A stretch of 64,000 nt of DNA from Bradyrhizobium sp. CCBAU 51627 (GTDB taxonomy: Bacteria; Pseudomonadota; Alphaproteobacteria; Rhizobiales; Xanthobacteraceae): positions 1 to 64,000 of the forward strand of contig NZ_LBJG01000081.1 of the NCBI RefSeq assembly GCF_028128765.1, read 5' to 3'. How positions within the stretch are numbered: position 1 is the first letter of the stretch; every line of letters starts with the position of its first letter. The notes beneath the pieces were generated by a model that worked only from the letters and a program-made list of their open reading frames with translations, had not been told where the DNA came from and made no database searches. This document shows, one piece after another, positions 16,798 to 25,372 of the stretch. Made by a program: the position numbers and the translations under genes.

Positions 16798-18111
16798 ATG
16801 GCCAATCTCGGTATGATCGAGCTTTCGTTCATCCTGCTCGGCGTGATGATCCTGCTGCTGGGGAGCGGCGTCTGGATCGCCGTGTCGCTTGGGCTGGTGG
16901 GTTTTGTGGCGATGGCGCTGACCACGAGCCTGCCGCTCGGCTCCGTGCTGGCCACCACCACCTGGAGCGCGAGCGCGTCCTGGACGCTGGCCGCATTGCC
17001 GCTCTTCATCTGGATGGGAGAAATCCTGTTCCGGACGAAATTATCGGAGGAGATGTTTCGCGGATTGTCGCCCTGGGTGCAATGGCTGCCCGGGCGGCTG
17101 ACCCATGTGAACGTCATCGGCTGCGGCATCTTTGCGGCCGTGTCGGGCTCCTCGGCTGCGACTTGTGCGACAATCGGCAAGATCGCGCTACCCGAGCTCG
17201 ACGGGCGCGGTTACGACAAGGGCCTCAGTCTCGGCTCCCTGGCAGGCTCCGGAACGCTCGGCTTGCTGATCCCACCGTCGATCCCGATGGTCGTCTATGC
17301 GGTCACGGCCAACGTTTCGGTCTTGCAGGTGTTTCTGGGCGGCTTCCTGCCGGGCGCGCTCGTCATGGTGCTTTACTCCGGCTACATCATCATCTGGTCG
17401 CTGCTCAACCCGAAGAAGATCCCGCCGCGCGATCCTCCGATGCCGTTCCGGCAGAAGCTGAAGGAGTCGGCCAAGCTTGTGCCGTGCCTGCTGCTGATCC
17501 TCTCGGTCTTCCTCTCGCTCGTGCTCGGCTTTGCGACCGCGACCGAATGCGCTGCGTGGGGCGTCGCCGGCGCGCTGCTGCTGGCATGGTGGAGCCGAAC
17601 GCTCACGCGCAAGAACTTCGTCGAGAGCGTCATGAGCGCGACGCGCCTGACCTGCATGATCATGCTCATTCTCGCGGGAGCCGCGTACACAACGGCCGCG
17701 ATGGCCTATACCGGCATTCCGGCGGCGCTCGCCACCTGGGTGCAAGGGCAGCAGCTCACGCCGAGCATGCTCGCGCTCTATCTGAGCATCATGTACATCA
17801 TCCTCGGCTGCCTGATCGACGGCATCTCGATGATCGTGCTGACGGCCGTCATCGTGCTGCCGATGGTGAAGCAGGCTGGGCTCGATCTAATCTGGTTCGG
17901 GGTCTATCTCATTATCCATGTCGAGATGGCTCAGATCACCCCGCCGGTCGGCTTCAACCTGTTCGTGCTTCAGAACATGAGTGGCCGCGATACCCTGACC
18001 GTCGCCAAGGCCGCGTTCCCGTTCTTTATGCTGCTGCTAGCCGCCGTGTTCATCATCACCGAATATCCGCAAATCGTGCTGTTTCTGCCCAAGCTCGCGT
18101 TCCCCGACTAA
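16798..18111 (+). CDS. TRAP transporter large permease (DctM)
   Basis: About 437 residues and a dozen hydrophobic segments. It contains SGSSAATCATIGKIALPEL and LAGSGTLGLLIPPSIPMVVY, signature sequences of the DctM family, and the C-terminal ITPPVGFNLFVLQ motif. It forms the Na+-driven translocation channel for organic acids. An in-frame GTG two codons earlier (16792) overlaps the dctQ stop. A long open frame antiparallel in phase over this gene is a high-GC shadow. Confidence 0.93.
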   Translation: MANLGMIELSFILLGVMILLLGSGVWIAVSLGLVGFVAMALTTSLPLGSVLATTTWSASASWTLAALPLFIWMGEILFRTKLSEEMFRGLSPWVQWLPGRLTHVNVIGCGIFAAVSGSSAATCATIGKIALPELDGRGYDKGLSLGSLAGSGTLGLLIPPSIPMVVYAVTANVSVLQVFLGGFLPGALVMVLYSGYIIIWSLLNPKKIPPRDPPMPFRQKLKESAKLVPCLLLILSVFLSLVLGFATATECAAWGVAGALLLAWWSRTLTRKNFVESVMSATRLTCMIMLILAGAAYTTAAMAYTGIPAALATWVQGQQLTPSMLALYLSIMYIILGCLIDGISMIVLTAVIVLPMVKQAGLDLIWFGVYLIIHVEMAQITPPVGFNLFVLQNMSGRDTLTVAKAAFPFFMLLLAAVFIITEYPQIVLFLPKLAFPD

Positions 18112-18143
18112 GGGTTTTGCGCTTTACCGTGAGGAGAAGTTCG

Positions 18144-19121
18144 ATGACGTCCCGTTTGTTGCTTTCAGGATTGATCGCTGGTGCGCTGTTGGCCGCGACG
18201 CCCGCCATGGCCCAGACCAAATGGAATTTGCCCGCGGCGTATCCGGCCGACAATCCGCACTCGGAAAACCTGGTCGCGTTCGCCAAGGACGTCGAAGCTG
18301 CCACTTCGGGAAAGCTCCTGATCACGGTTCATCCGAACGCCTCGCTGTTCAAAGCCCCGGACATCAAGCGCGCAGTCGTGACCGGGCAGGCGCAAATGGG
18401 CGAATTGCTGCTCTCGATCCACGAGAATGAGGATCCTGTATTCGGGATCGACGTCGTGCCGTTCCTTGCGACGAGCTTTCCCCAGGCTATGAAATTGTAT
18501 CAGGCCTCAAAGCCGCTGATCGCGAAGAAGCTGGACGCGCAAGGCTTGAAGCTTCTGTTCGCGGTGCCGTGGGCGCCGCAGGGCGTCTACGTCAACAAGC
18601 CGCTCGCCTCGATCGAGGACATGAAGGGCCTGAAATGGCGCGCCTATAACGTTGGCACCGCACGCATCGGCGAATTGGTCGGCGCTCAGTCCGTGACGAT
18701 CCAGGCCGCGGAGCTTCCGCAAGCGCTTGCGACGGGCGTGGTGAATTCGTTCATGTCGTCGGGCGGCACGGGCTACGATTCCAAGGCGTGGGAATCCCTG
18801 AAATACTTCTACGACGTGCAGGCCTGGATTCCGAAGGACTACACCTTCGTCAACAAGGCGGCATTCGAAGCCCTCGACAAGCCGACCCAGGAGGCCATCC
18901 TCAAGGCCGCGGCTACGGCGGAAACGCGCGGCTGGAAGGCCTGGGAAGAGAAGGCCAATTGGTACATCGACCAGCTCAAGGCCAAGGGCATGACCGTCGA
19001 GCCGCCCAGCCCGGCGCTGAAGGCCGGTTTCGAAAAGATCGGTGAGCAGCTCACAGCCGACTGGCTCAAGAAAGCCGGGGCGGACGGCCAGGCCGTGATC
19101 GACGCCTACAAGAAGATGTGA
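18144..19121 (+). CDS. TRAP transporter substrate-binding protein (DctP)
   Basis: 325 residues with a clear Sec signal peptide ending ATPAMA|QTKWNL and GAGGAG 7 nt before the ATG. The mature part follows the DctP pattern: YPADNPHSENLVAFAKDVEA near the start, LFKAPDIKRAVVTGQAQMGE and GLKWRAYNVGTARIGELVGA, the latter with the Arg that binds the ligand carboxylate. It captures a carboxylate in the periplasm for the DctQM pair just upstream. The ligand is not predictable. The gene ends before a strong bidirectional hairpin at 19131. Confidence 0.92.
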   Translation: MTSRLLLSGLIAGALLAATPAMAQTKWNLPAAYPADNPHSENLVAFAKDVEAATSGKLLITVHPNASLFKAPDIKRAVVTGQAQMGELLLSIHENEDPVFGIDVVPFLATSFPQAMKLYQASKPLIAKKLDAQGLKLLFAVPWAPQGVYVNKPLASIEDMKGLKWRAYNVGTARIGELVGAQSVTIQAAELPQALATGVVNSFMSSGGTGYDSKAWESLKYFYDVQAWIPKDYTFVNKAAFEALDKPTQEAILKAAATAETRGWKAWEEKANWYIDQLKAKGMTVEPPSPALKAGFEKIGEQLTADWLKKAGADGQAVIDAYKKM

Positions 19122-19130
19122 GGACGAAGC

Positions 19131-19162
19131 AGCCCTCCGCCTGAATTCCCAGGCGGAGGGCT
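19131..19162. terminator. Bidirectional terminator hairpin between convergent operons
   Basis: AGCCCTCCGCCTG and CAGGCGGAGGGCT form a perfect 13-bp stem with a 6-nt AATTCC loop. It starts 9 nt after the dctP stop and ends 13 nt before the stop of the convergent acyl-CoA synthetase gene, so it can end transcription from both sides. Confidence 0.75.
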
Positions 19163-19174
19163 CTACGGTCTCCT

Positions 19175-20824
19175 TCAGGCCGAAATGGCCCTGGCCGAGC
19201 CGACTTCATTGCGCAGCAGGAATTTCTGGATCTTGCCCGTCGATGTCTTCGGGATCGGCCCGAACACGACGGCCTTCGGCGTCTTGAAGCCGCTCAAATG
19301 CGTGCGGCAGAAGGCGATGATGTCGGCCTCGCTCGCGCTCGCGCCGTCCTTGAGCTCGATGAAGGCGCAGGGCACCTCGCCCCATTTCGGATCGGGCTTG
19401 GCGACCACGGCGGCGAACAGCACGGCCGGGTGCTTGTAGAGAATGTCCTCGACTTCGACGGACGAGACGTTTTCGCCGCCGGAGATGATGATGTCCTTGG
19501 AACGGTCCTTGATCGTGACGTAGCCGTGTTCGTCGAGCACGCCGAGATCGCCGGTGTGAAACCAGCCGCCCTCGAAGGCTTCCCTGGTTGCTTTCTCGTT
19601 CTTGAGATATCCCTTCATCACGATATTGCCGCGGAACATGACCTCGCCGATGGTCTCACCGTCGCGCGGCACCTCCTGCATGGTCTTGGGATCGATGACG
19701 GTGACGTTTTCCTCGAGCGGGTAGGGCACGCCCTGCCGGCGCTTCATGCGCGCGCGCTCGGCGGGGGGAAGATCGTCCCAGCCAGGCTGCTCGGCACAGA
19801 CGGAGGCGGGGCCGTAGACCTCGGTCAGGCCATAGACGTGCGTGAGCTTAATTCCGATGCTCTCGGCGCCTTCCAGCACCGCGACAGGCGGCGCAGCGCC
19901 GGCGATCAGGCCGACGACGTGGCGAGCCGCGTTGCCCTTCGGTGCGTCGGGCGCGTTGATCAGCGTGTTGTAGACGATCGGCGCGCCGCACATATGGGTG
20001 ACGCCGTGGCTCTTGATCAGCTCGAAGATTCGTGTTGGCTCGACCTTGCGCAGGCAGACATTGATGCCGGCGGCTGCCGCGATGGTCCAGGGGAAGCACC
20101 AGCCGTTGCAATGGAACATCGGCAGCGTCCAGAGATAGACCGGGTGCTGGCCAAGATTGCCGGCGAGGATGTTGCTGACGGCGTTCAGGTAGGCGCCACG
20201 ATGATGGGTGACGACGCCCTTGGGATTGCCCGTCGTGCCCGAGGTGTAGCTCAGCGCGATCGCGTCCCATTCGTCGCTCGGGGTGATCGCCGCAAAATCC
20301 GGATCGCCTTGCGCGACGGCCGCTTCATATTCGATCTCGCCGATGCGCTTGCCGCCCTTGAAGGCGGCATCGTCGACGTCGATCACGAACGGCTTGGGTC
20401 CGGCCATCTGCGCCAACGCGTCGGTGATCACACCGGAAAATTCGGGGTCGACCAGGATGATCCTGGCGCCGCCGTGGTCGAGCTGAAACGCGATCGAGGG
20501 TGCATCGAGCCGGATGTTGAGCGCGTTGAGTACGGCGCCGGTCATCGGGACCGCGAAATGCGCCTCGTTCATCGCCGGGATGTTCGGCAGCATCGCCGCC
20601 ACGGTGTCGCCGACACCGATGCCTTTGCCGGCGAGATAAGATGCAAAGCGCTTGCAGCGCTCGTGCGTCTGGGCCCACGTGAAGCTGCGGCCCTCATAAA
20701 CCGTGCTGACGTGATCCGGATAAACCGCGGCGCTGCGCGCGAGGAAGCTCAGCGGCGACAGCGGCACGTAATTGGCGCGAGTCTTGTCGAGACCGATATT
20801 GTACTGGTTCTGCCGATCACTCAT
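19175..20824 (-). CDS. AMP-forming acyl-CoA synthetase
   Basis: 549 residues. The ATP loop YTSGTTGNPKG is at 193-203; the adenylate motif is VYGLTEVYGP, the hinge GWFHTGDLGVLDEHGYVTIKDRSKDIIISGGEN, and the catalytic Lys in TSTGKIQKF near the C-terminus. It activates a carboxylic acid to its acyl-CoA via an acyl-AMP. The ATG at 20824 has GGAGG six nt upstream; a GTG two codons earlier is disfavoured. It lies 24 nt downstream of the fused TRAP permease gene, so it probably activates the acid that transporter brings in (inference). Substrate class unknown. Confidence 0.92.
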   Translation of the reverse strand: MSDRQNQYNIGLDKTRANYVPLSPLSFLARSAAVYPDHVSTVYEGRSFTWAQTHERCKRFASYLAGKGIGVGDTVAAMLPNIPAMNEAHFAVPMTGAVLNALNIRLDAPSIAFQLDHGGARIILVDPEFSGVITDALAQMAGPKPFVIDVDDAAFKGGKRIGEIEYEAAVAQGDPDFAAITPSDEWDAIALSYTSGTTGNPKGVVTHHRGAYLNAVSNILAGNLGQHPVYLWTLPMFHCNGWCFPWTIAAAAGINVCLRKVEPTRIFELIKSHGVTHMCGAPIVYNTLINAPDAPKGNAARHVVGLIAGAAPPVAVLEGAESIGIKLTHVYGLTEVYGPASVCAEQPGWDDLPPAERARMKRRQGVPYPLEENVTVIDPKTMQEVPRDGETIGEVMFRGNIVMKGYLKNEKATREAFEGGWFHTGDLGVLDEHGYVTIKDRSKDIIISGGENVSSVEVEDILYKHPAVLFAAVVAKPDPKWGEVPCAFIELKDGASASEADIIAFCRTHLSGFKTPKAVVFGPIPKTSTGKIQKFLLRNEVGSARAISA

Positions 20825-20848
20825 CGACACCCTCCGTGACGCCGCGCT

Positions 20849-22738
20849 TTACAGGAATCCGATCGAAATCCAGGGGAAGACCGCGACGATGATCAATCCC
20901 ACCAGCAGCGCCACCAGATAACCCCAGATCGGCCTGATGCCGTCGGCCGGATCGACGCGTCCAATGGCACAGGCCGCATAATAGCCGACGCCGAAGGGCG
21001 GAGCGAATAGTCCGATACCCATCGCCAGAATGATCACCATGGCGTAGTGCACTTCATGCACACCAACGGCGCGGGCGATCGGAAACAGCAGGGGTCCGAA
21101 CAGCACGATCGCGGGGATGCCCTCCAGTACGCTGCCGAGGATCGTGAAGGCCAGGATAGACACGGCGATGAAGCTCGCAGCTCCCCCGGGCAATCCGGTC
21201 ATGGCTGCCGCCAGCGAGCGCGAGAATCCTGATTGGGTCAGGCCCCAGGCCATCCCGGTGGCCGTGCCGATGATCAGCAGGATCGCCCCCGAGAGCGCCG
21301 CGGTCTCGACCAGCATCGGAAACAGCCGCCGCCAGTCGAAGCGGCGGTAGACCAGAAGGCCGACCAGGGCGCCATAGACGATGCCGATGGTGGAGACCTC
21401 AGTCGCGGTCGCGATGCCCTCGACGACGGCGTAGCGGATCACGAAGGGCAGCGCGAGCGCGGGCAGGGCGAAGATGAAGGTCTTGCCGATCTCGGAGGCC
21501 GTGGCGCGGCGGACATGGCTCATGTCCTCGTGGCGGTAACGCCACCAGACCAGCATGCACAGCGTGAGCGCGAGCACGACACCGGGCAGCAGACCGCCGG
21601 TGAACAGCGCCGCGATCGAGACGCCGGTGACGGAGCCGATCGTGATCAGCACGAGGCTCGGCGGAATGGTTTCGGTTTGCGCGCCGGTCGCCGCCAGCAG
21701 CGCGACGAGATCGCCGGGCTTGGCGCCGCGCTGCTTCATCTCCGGAAACAGCACGGGCGCGACCGCGGCCATGTCGGCGGCCTTGGCGCCCGATATGCCG
21801 GAGACCAGATACATGGCGCCTACCAGCACGTAATGCAGGCCGCCGCGGACGTGGCCGAGCAGGCTTCCCAGGAACGCCACCATGGCCCGGGCCATGCCTG
21901 TCATCTCGATCAGAAGCCCGAGGAACACGAACAGTGGCACCGACAGCAGGATCAAATGGCTCATGCCCTCGTCCATCCGCCCGACGAGCACCATGACGGG
22001 CGTGCGCGTGGTCAACGCCAGATAGCCGAAGATTGCGAGGCCAAAGCCGAACGCAATGGGAACGCCGGCGAAGACGCAGAAGCCGGCGACGCCGACGAAG
22101 AAGATAACGAGGTTGAGATTGCCGAGAGGCCGTAAGTAGGGCTGCGCCAGCCAGAACAGGCCGACCACGACGAGGACGGAGATCACGGCCGTCAGCACCA
22201 TGCGATAATCGGCGGTGCGGAGCAGCCGGACCAGCGCGAATGCGGCCATCAGGCAAATCCCGACCGGCAGCGCGACGGCGCGCCACATGTTCGAAATCTG
22301 CAGCGCGGGTGTGGTGATGAAGCTTTCCTCGTAGGCGTAGTCCCAGGACGGCCAGATGATCAGCACAAGGAACGCGAGCGCTGCGCAGGTCGCGATCAGG
22401 TCGAGATAGGCGCGCATGGCCGGCCGCGCCCGCGCGACAACCGCGGTCATGCGCATGTGCTCGGAGCGGCGAAATGCGACCGCCGCGCCCAGCATCGCTA
22501 GCCACAGGAACAGAATCGAGGCGAGTTCGTCGGACCAGATCAGCGGCCGGTGCAAGCCGTAGCGCGCGACGACGCCCGCAAACAGGATCGCGATCTCGAC
22601 AACCACCAGAATGGCCGCCGGGATTTCGACAGCGAGGCCGAGGATGTGCTCGAGCGAAGCCAGCAGAGAGGATCGGCGAGGGGGCTGAACAGCCACCTCG
22701 CCCACGACTTCGGTCACCTGAACCTCGACCTGAGCCAT
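20849..22738 (-). CDS. TRAP transporter fused permease (DctQM)
   Basis: 629 residues. The first ~190 residues form a DctQ-like small-subunit domain with four membrane segments (including IWSDELASILFLWLAMLGAA and FRRSEHMRMT). From about residue 200 a full DctM domain follows (VPIAFGFGLAIFGYLAL, SGAKAADMAAVAPVLFPEM and the closing FAPPFGVGYYAACAIGRV). Both permease parts are in one chain, a known variant. The receptor is encoded 15 nt upstream and an acyl-CoA synthetase 24 nt downstream, making a three-gene operon. Confidence 0.92.
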   Translation of the reverse strand: MAQVEVQVTEVVGEVAVQPPRRSSLLASLEHILGLAVEIPAAILVVVEIAILFAGVVARYGLHRPLIWSDELASILFLWLAMLGAAVAFRRSEHMRMTAVVARARPAMRAYLDLIATCAALAFLVLIIWPSWDYAYEESFITTPALQISNMWRAVALPVGICLMAAFALVRLLRTADYRMVLTAVISVLVVVGLFWLAQPYLRPLGNLNLVIFFVGVAGFCVFAGVPIAFGFGLAIFGYLALTTRTPVMVLVGRMDEGMSHLILLSVPLFVFLGLLIEMTGMARAMVAFLGSLLGHVRGGLHYVLVGAMYLVSGISGAKAADMAAVAPVLFPEMKQRGAKPGDLVALLAATGAQTETIPPSLVLITIGSVTGVSIAALFTGGLLPGVVLALTLCMLVWWRYRHEDMSHVRRATASEIGKTFIFALPALALPFVIRYAVVEGIATATEVSTIGIVYGALVGLLVYRRFDWRRLFPMLVETAALSGAILLIIGTATGMAWGLTQSGFSRSLAAAMTGLPGGAASFIAVSILAFTILGSVLEGIPAIVLFGPLLFPIARAVGVHEVHYAMVIILAMGIGLFAPPFGVGYYAACAIGRVDPADGIRPIWGYLVALLVGLIIVAVFPWISIGFL

Positions 22739-22753
22739 GACGGCCCCAACGCG

Positions 22754-23773
22754 TTACGACAGCTTGCCGACGGCCTTTTCCAGCAGCTCCCAGGCCTGCT
22801 CGCCATACTTGCCCTTCCACTCGGCATAGAAGCCGGCGGTGCGCAGCTTGTCGCGGAACGGCGCGACCGCGGGCTGGTTGAAGGTCAGACCCTTGCCCGC
22901 GAGCTCCTGCTGGAGACCAGCATTCAGCTTGGCAGTGTCCTCACGCTCCTTGATGGCGGCGGCGTTGATGTTCTTGGCGACGATGGTGCGCACGTCCTGT
23001 GGGAGTTTTTCCCAGGCTCTCCGGTTGGCCAGGAACCAGAAGCCATCCCACATGTGGTTGGTCAGCGAGCAGTATTTCTGCACTTCGTAGAGCTTTGCCG
23101 TCGAGATGATCGCCAGCGGGTTCTCCTGGCCCTCGACGATCTTGGTCTGAAGCGCGGAATAGACCTCGGCGAAATTGATCGAGGCGGGCGCGGCGTCGAA
23201 GGCCTTGAACATCGAGGTCCACAGCGGAGATACCGGCACACGAATCTTGAAGCCCTTGAAGTCGTCAGGACCGTTGATGGGCTTGGTCGACGACGTGGTC
23301 TGGCGGAAGCCGTTGTCCCAGATCTTGTCCATGACCTCGAGGCCGGCTTTCTTGATCTCGCCGCGGACATAGGCGCCGAGGTCGCCGTCCATGGCCTTCC
23401 AGACCGTGCCGTAATCCGGGAACGCGAAGCCGATGCCGTTGATGGATGCCGCCGGTACCAGGGTCGACAGAATCAGGCCGGACAGCGTGAAAAACTCGAC
23501 GCCGCCGGAACGGATCTGGCTCAGCATATCGGTATCCGACCCAAGCTGGTTATTGGGAAAAATCTGGAGATCGAATTTGCCGTTGGTTTCGCTCTTGATC
23601 GCCGCAGCCATCTCCTTGGCGCGGATATTGAGCGGGTGCGTATCGGGCAGGTTGTTGGCGTATTTGTAGGTGAACTCGGCAGCCTGAGCACGGGCCACAT
23701 AGGGTGCGCCGACACCGCCAAAGACGGCGGTCGCGGCGGAAGCCTTGAGAAGCGTGCGGCGGGAAAAACTCAT
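22754..23773 (-). CDS. TRAP transporter substrate-binding protein (DctP), Tat-type signal
   Basis: 339 residues. The N-terminus has FSRRTLLKASA followed by a hydrophobic stretch and ARAQA, a twin-arginine export signal, unlike the Sec signal of the other DctP in this window. The mature part follows the DctP fold (YANNLPDTHPLNIRAKEMAA, LGSDTDMLSQIRSGGVEFFT, and GFKIRVPVSPLWTSMF with the carboxylate-binding Arg). It is the first gene of the minus-strand operon with the fused permease and the acyl-CoA synthetase. Confidence 0.92.
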   Translation of the reverse strand: MSFSRRTLLKASAATAVFGGVGAPYVARAQAAEFTYKYANNLPDTHPLNIRAKEMAAAIKSETNGKFDLQIFPNNQLGSDTDMLSQIRSGGVEFFTLSGLILSTLVPAASINGIGFAFPDYGTVWKAMDGDLGAYVRGEIKKAGLEVMDKIWDNGFRQTTSSTKPINGPDDFKGFKIRVPVSPLWTSMFKAFDAAPASINFAEVYSALQTKIVEGQENPLAIISTAKLYEVQKYCSLTNHMWDGFWFLANRRAWEKLPQDVRTIVAKNINAAAIKEREDTAKLNAGLQQELAGKGLTFNQPAVAPFRDKLRTAGFYAEWKGKYGEQAWELLEKAVGKLS

Positions 23774-24318
23774 GGGTCTGCTTCCTCAGAAGAATTGTTC
23801 TTGTTGTGAGACGCAAACCATACGGACGTCAGGCCTGAAGGTCATCTGCGATCTCGCGAAGCTCGCTTATTGCAGCCGGACAAGGTCGCGGCAATATCGG
23901 CTTTCAGACGAGGCCGCTGGTGCGTGCAAACTGCGGATCGATGCCTCAGACCATGGCGGCTCGAAAGTCGGATCTGTGAAGCTCCAATGGCAGGAGTTTC
24001 GCCTAAATCATTGATCAAATTGAATATAAAGATATTCCATAATATACCTTATGCGAATCGCGGATACGGCGGATCAAGGACGCGGCGCAGCAGGTGTGCT
24101 CCGCCAAATCGAGATCGTTGTTGGCCCCTTGCCCCATCAGAGACTGAACCGTGACGGCAGCTCGAGCCAGTGAGGCTCTGTTTCTGAAGTGGATCGAGTC
24201 GCGTCATCCCAAGGCGAAGGAAGCCGATCGGCCATCCGGCTGGCCGACATGCCGCGGGCGACGGTTGGCGCGGTGTCCGGCACTGGCGGAAGCAGCCGTT
24301 GACCGCAAACCGCAAGCG
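23774..24318. other. Intergenic region with an AT-rich island
   Basis: About 545 bp upstream of the TRAP operon and downstream of the ferritin-like gene. No gene is supported. Positions 24009-24052 are strikingly AT-rich for this genome (TTGATCAAATTGAATATAAA and onward) and contain a partial inverted repeat (AAGATAT / ATATACCTT). It may hold the promoter or operator for the dctP operon. Confidence 0.4.
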
Positions 24319-25194
24319 CTAGTTCGCCGAAAGAGAACGGAGCCAGGCCAATCTGGAGATCGCCCTCTCCGCCATCTGTTGCAGGTGCTCGGTGCGCGCA
24401 GCGTCGTCCGAGCGTTCGGCCCCATCGAGATAGCTGTCGACCAGGGCCTCGGCGATCTCCAGCGAATCCTTGTCTTCGAGCGAGGCCGGAAAGCGGCCGA
24501 CATCGGCGGCGGCATCGGCCATCCTGGCCGTCTCGTCGTGCAGCTGCCGTGTACGGACTGCGCTTGGCCCGCTCATATGTCGCTCGAGATCAGCAAGCTG
24601 GTCTGCCAGGCGAAGCTCGAGCCTCCGCGCATCGATCTGCAATGTTGCGGTTCCTGATCCAGCGGAGGGTTCCCGCGCGTGCTCGCGATGGTAGGCGCGG
24701 CGCCTCTCCTTCCGCAGCGCGGTAACATGGCCGAGTTCTTCCCTTGCCATGGCCTCGGACGCCTGCTTGACCTCGGGATCATCGGAGTAGGCCGCGAGAT
24801 AGGACCAGAACGCGAAGGCGCGTTCCTCATTGCGGACCGCCATTGCGAGCGCGCGATAGGGCGTCATCAATCGGGACGTCTTCACCTCTGCGGCAGCTTC
24901 CGGATCAATCGCTTCGGGCGTTTGCCAGCGCACTAGCGCGGGATCTGGAACTTTGCCGCGGCGTGACTGTGACCATTGCGCGACGCTGTCGACGTGCTCG
25001 CGCTCCGCGGAACCCAGCTTCGCGAACACATCGGCCAGATCATGCTTGCCCTGCTTGCGCATCTCTTCGGCCAAATCGTCGTAACGATTTGCCGCCTCCA
25101 GCTCCATTCCATGCGCTAGCGCAAAGAGCTCGTCGAGAGACTCCACTACACCACCGGGCTCGGCACTCAGCAATGACGTGCGTAGGAATGGCAT
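24319..25194 (-). CDS. Ferritin-like / rubrerythrin-like protein
   Basis: 291 residues. The N-terminal ~160 residues form a ferritin-like four-helix domain with metal-ligand-like motifs: ELEAANRYDDLAEE (Glu), SAEREHVDSV (ExxH), NEERAFAFW (Glu) and REELGHVTAL (ExxH). This is the rubrerythrin-type di-iron arrangement. The C-terminal ~110 residues are charged and helical with no recognised domain. It could handle oxidative or nitrosative stress, or iron. It is divergent from nosR across a 178-bp spacer, so regulation together with denitrification genes is possible but inferred. Confidence 0.7.
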   Translation of the reverse strand: MPFLRTSLLSAEPGGVVESLDELFALAHGMELEAANRYDDLAEEMRKQGKHDLADVFAKLGSAEREHVDSVAQWSQSRRGKVPDPALVRWQTPEAIDPEAAAEVKTSRLMTPYRALAMAVRNEERAFAFWSYLAAYSDDPEVKQASEAMAREELGHVTALRKERRRAYHREHAREPSAGSGTATLQIDARRLELRLADQLADLERHMSGPSAVRTRQLHDETARMADAAADVGRFPASLEDKDSLEIAEALVDSYLDGAERSDDAARTEHLQQMAERAISRLAWLRSLSAN

Positions 25195-25332
25195 GACGAT
25201 GGCTCCAGATGCAGACGACTAGTTCGGCTCCGCACGCACATAAGGAGTTTTGCGGAGTTGACACATGCGGTCGCGGACGATGAGTTTTACACGTCAGCGG
25301 CGACAAATCATCGACGAAGAATCTTTCATCAC

Positions 25333-25353
25333 GCGCGGCCCTCTCGGCCGCGC
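25333..25353 (+). promoter_or_regulatory. GC-rich hairpin in the nosR leader
   Basis: GCGCGGCC, loop CTCTC, GGCCGCGC: a perfect 8-bp stem ending 19 nt before the nosR ATG. There is no strong Shine-Dalgarno between it and the ATG. It could be an operator palindrome or a translation-modulating structure. The function is unknown. Confidence 0.4.
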
Positions 25354-25372
25354 AGATCGCGTTTGAATCGAA

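Noticed and set aside
16614..18143. An open frame upstream of dctP in the same frame, running over dctM
   Set aside because: The signal peptide and ribosome site place the dctP start at 18144; the upstream part is a shadow over a certain permease gene.
19298..20839. A 513-codon plus-strand frame opposite the acyl-CoA synthetase
   Set aside because: Antisense to a clear enzyme gene, no motifs, composition of a shadow. The same holds for the plus-strand frame at 22550-23809 opposite dctP and the fused permease.
24151..24657. A 168-codon plus-strand frame between the TRAP operon and nosR
   Set aside because: Its second half is antisense to the ferritin-like gene and the first half has no family match or ribosome site.
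25195..25372. A canonical FNR/FixK box (TTGAT-N4-ATCAA) expected upstream of nosR
   Set aside because: I looked on both strands and found only half-matches (TTGCGGAGTTGACA); not good enough to call.
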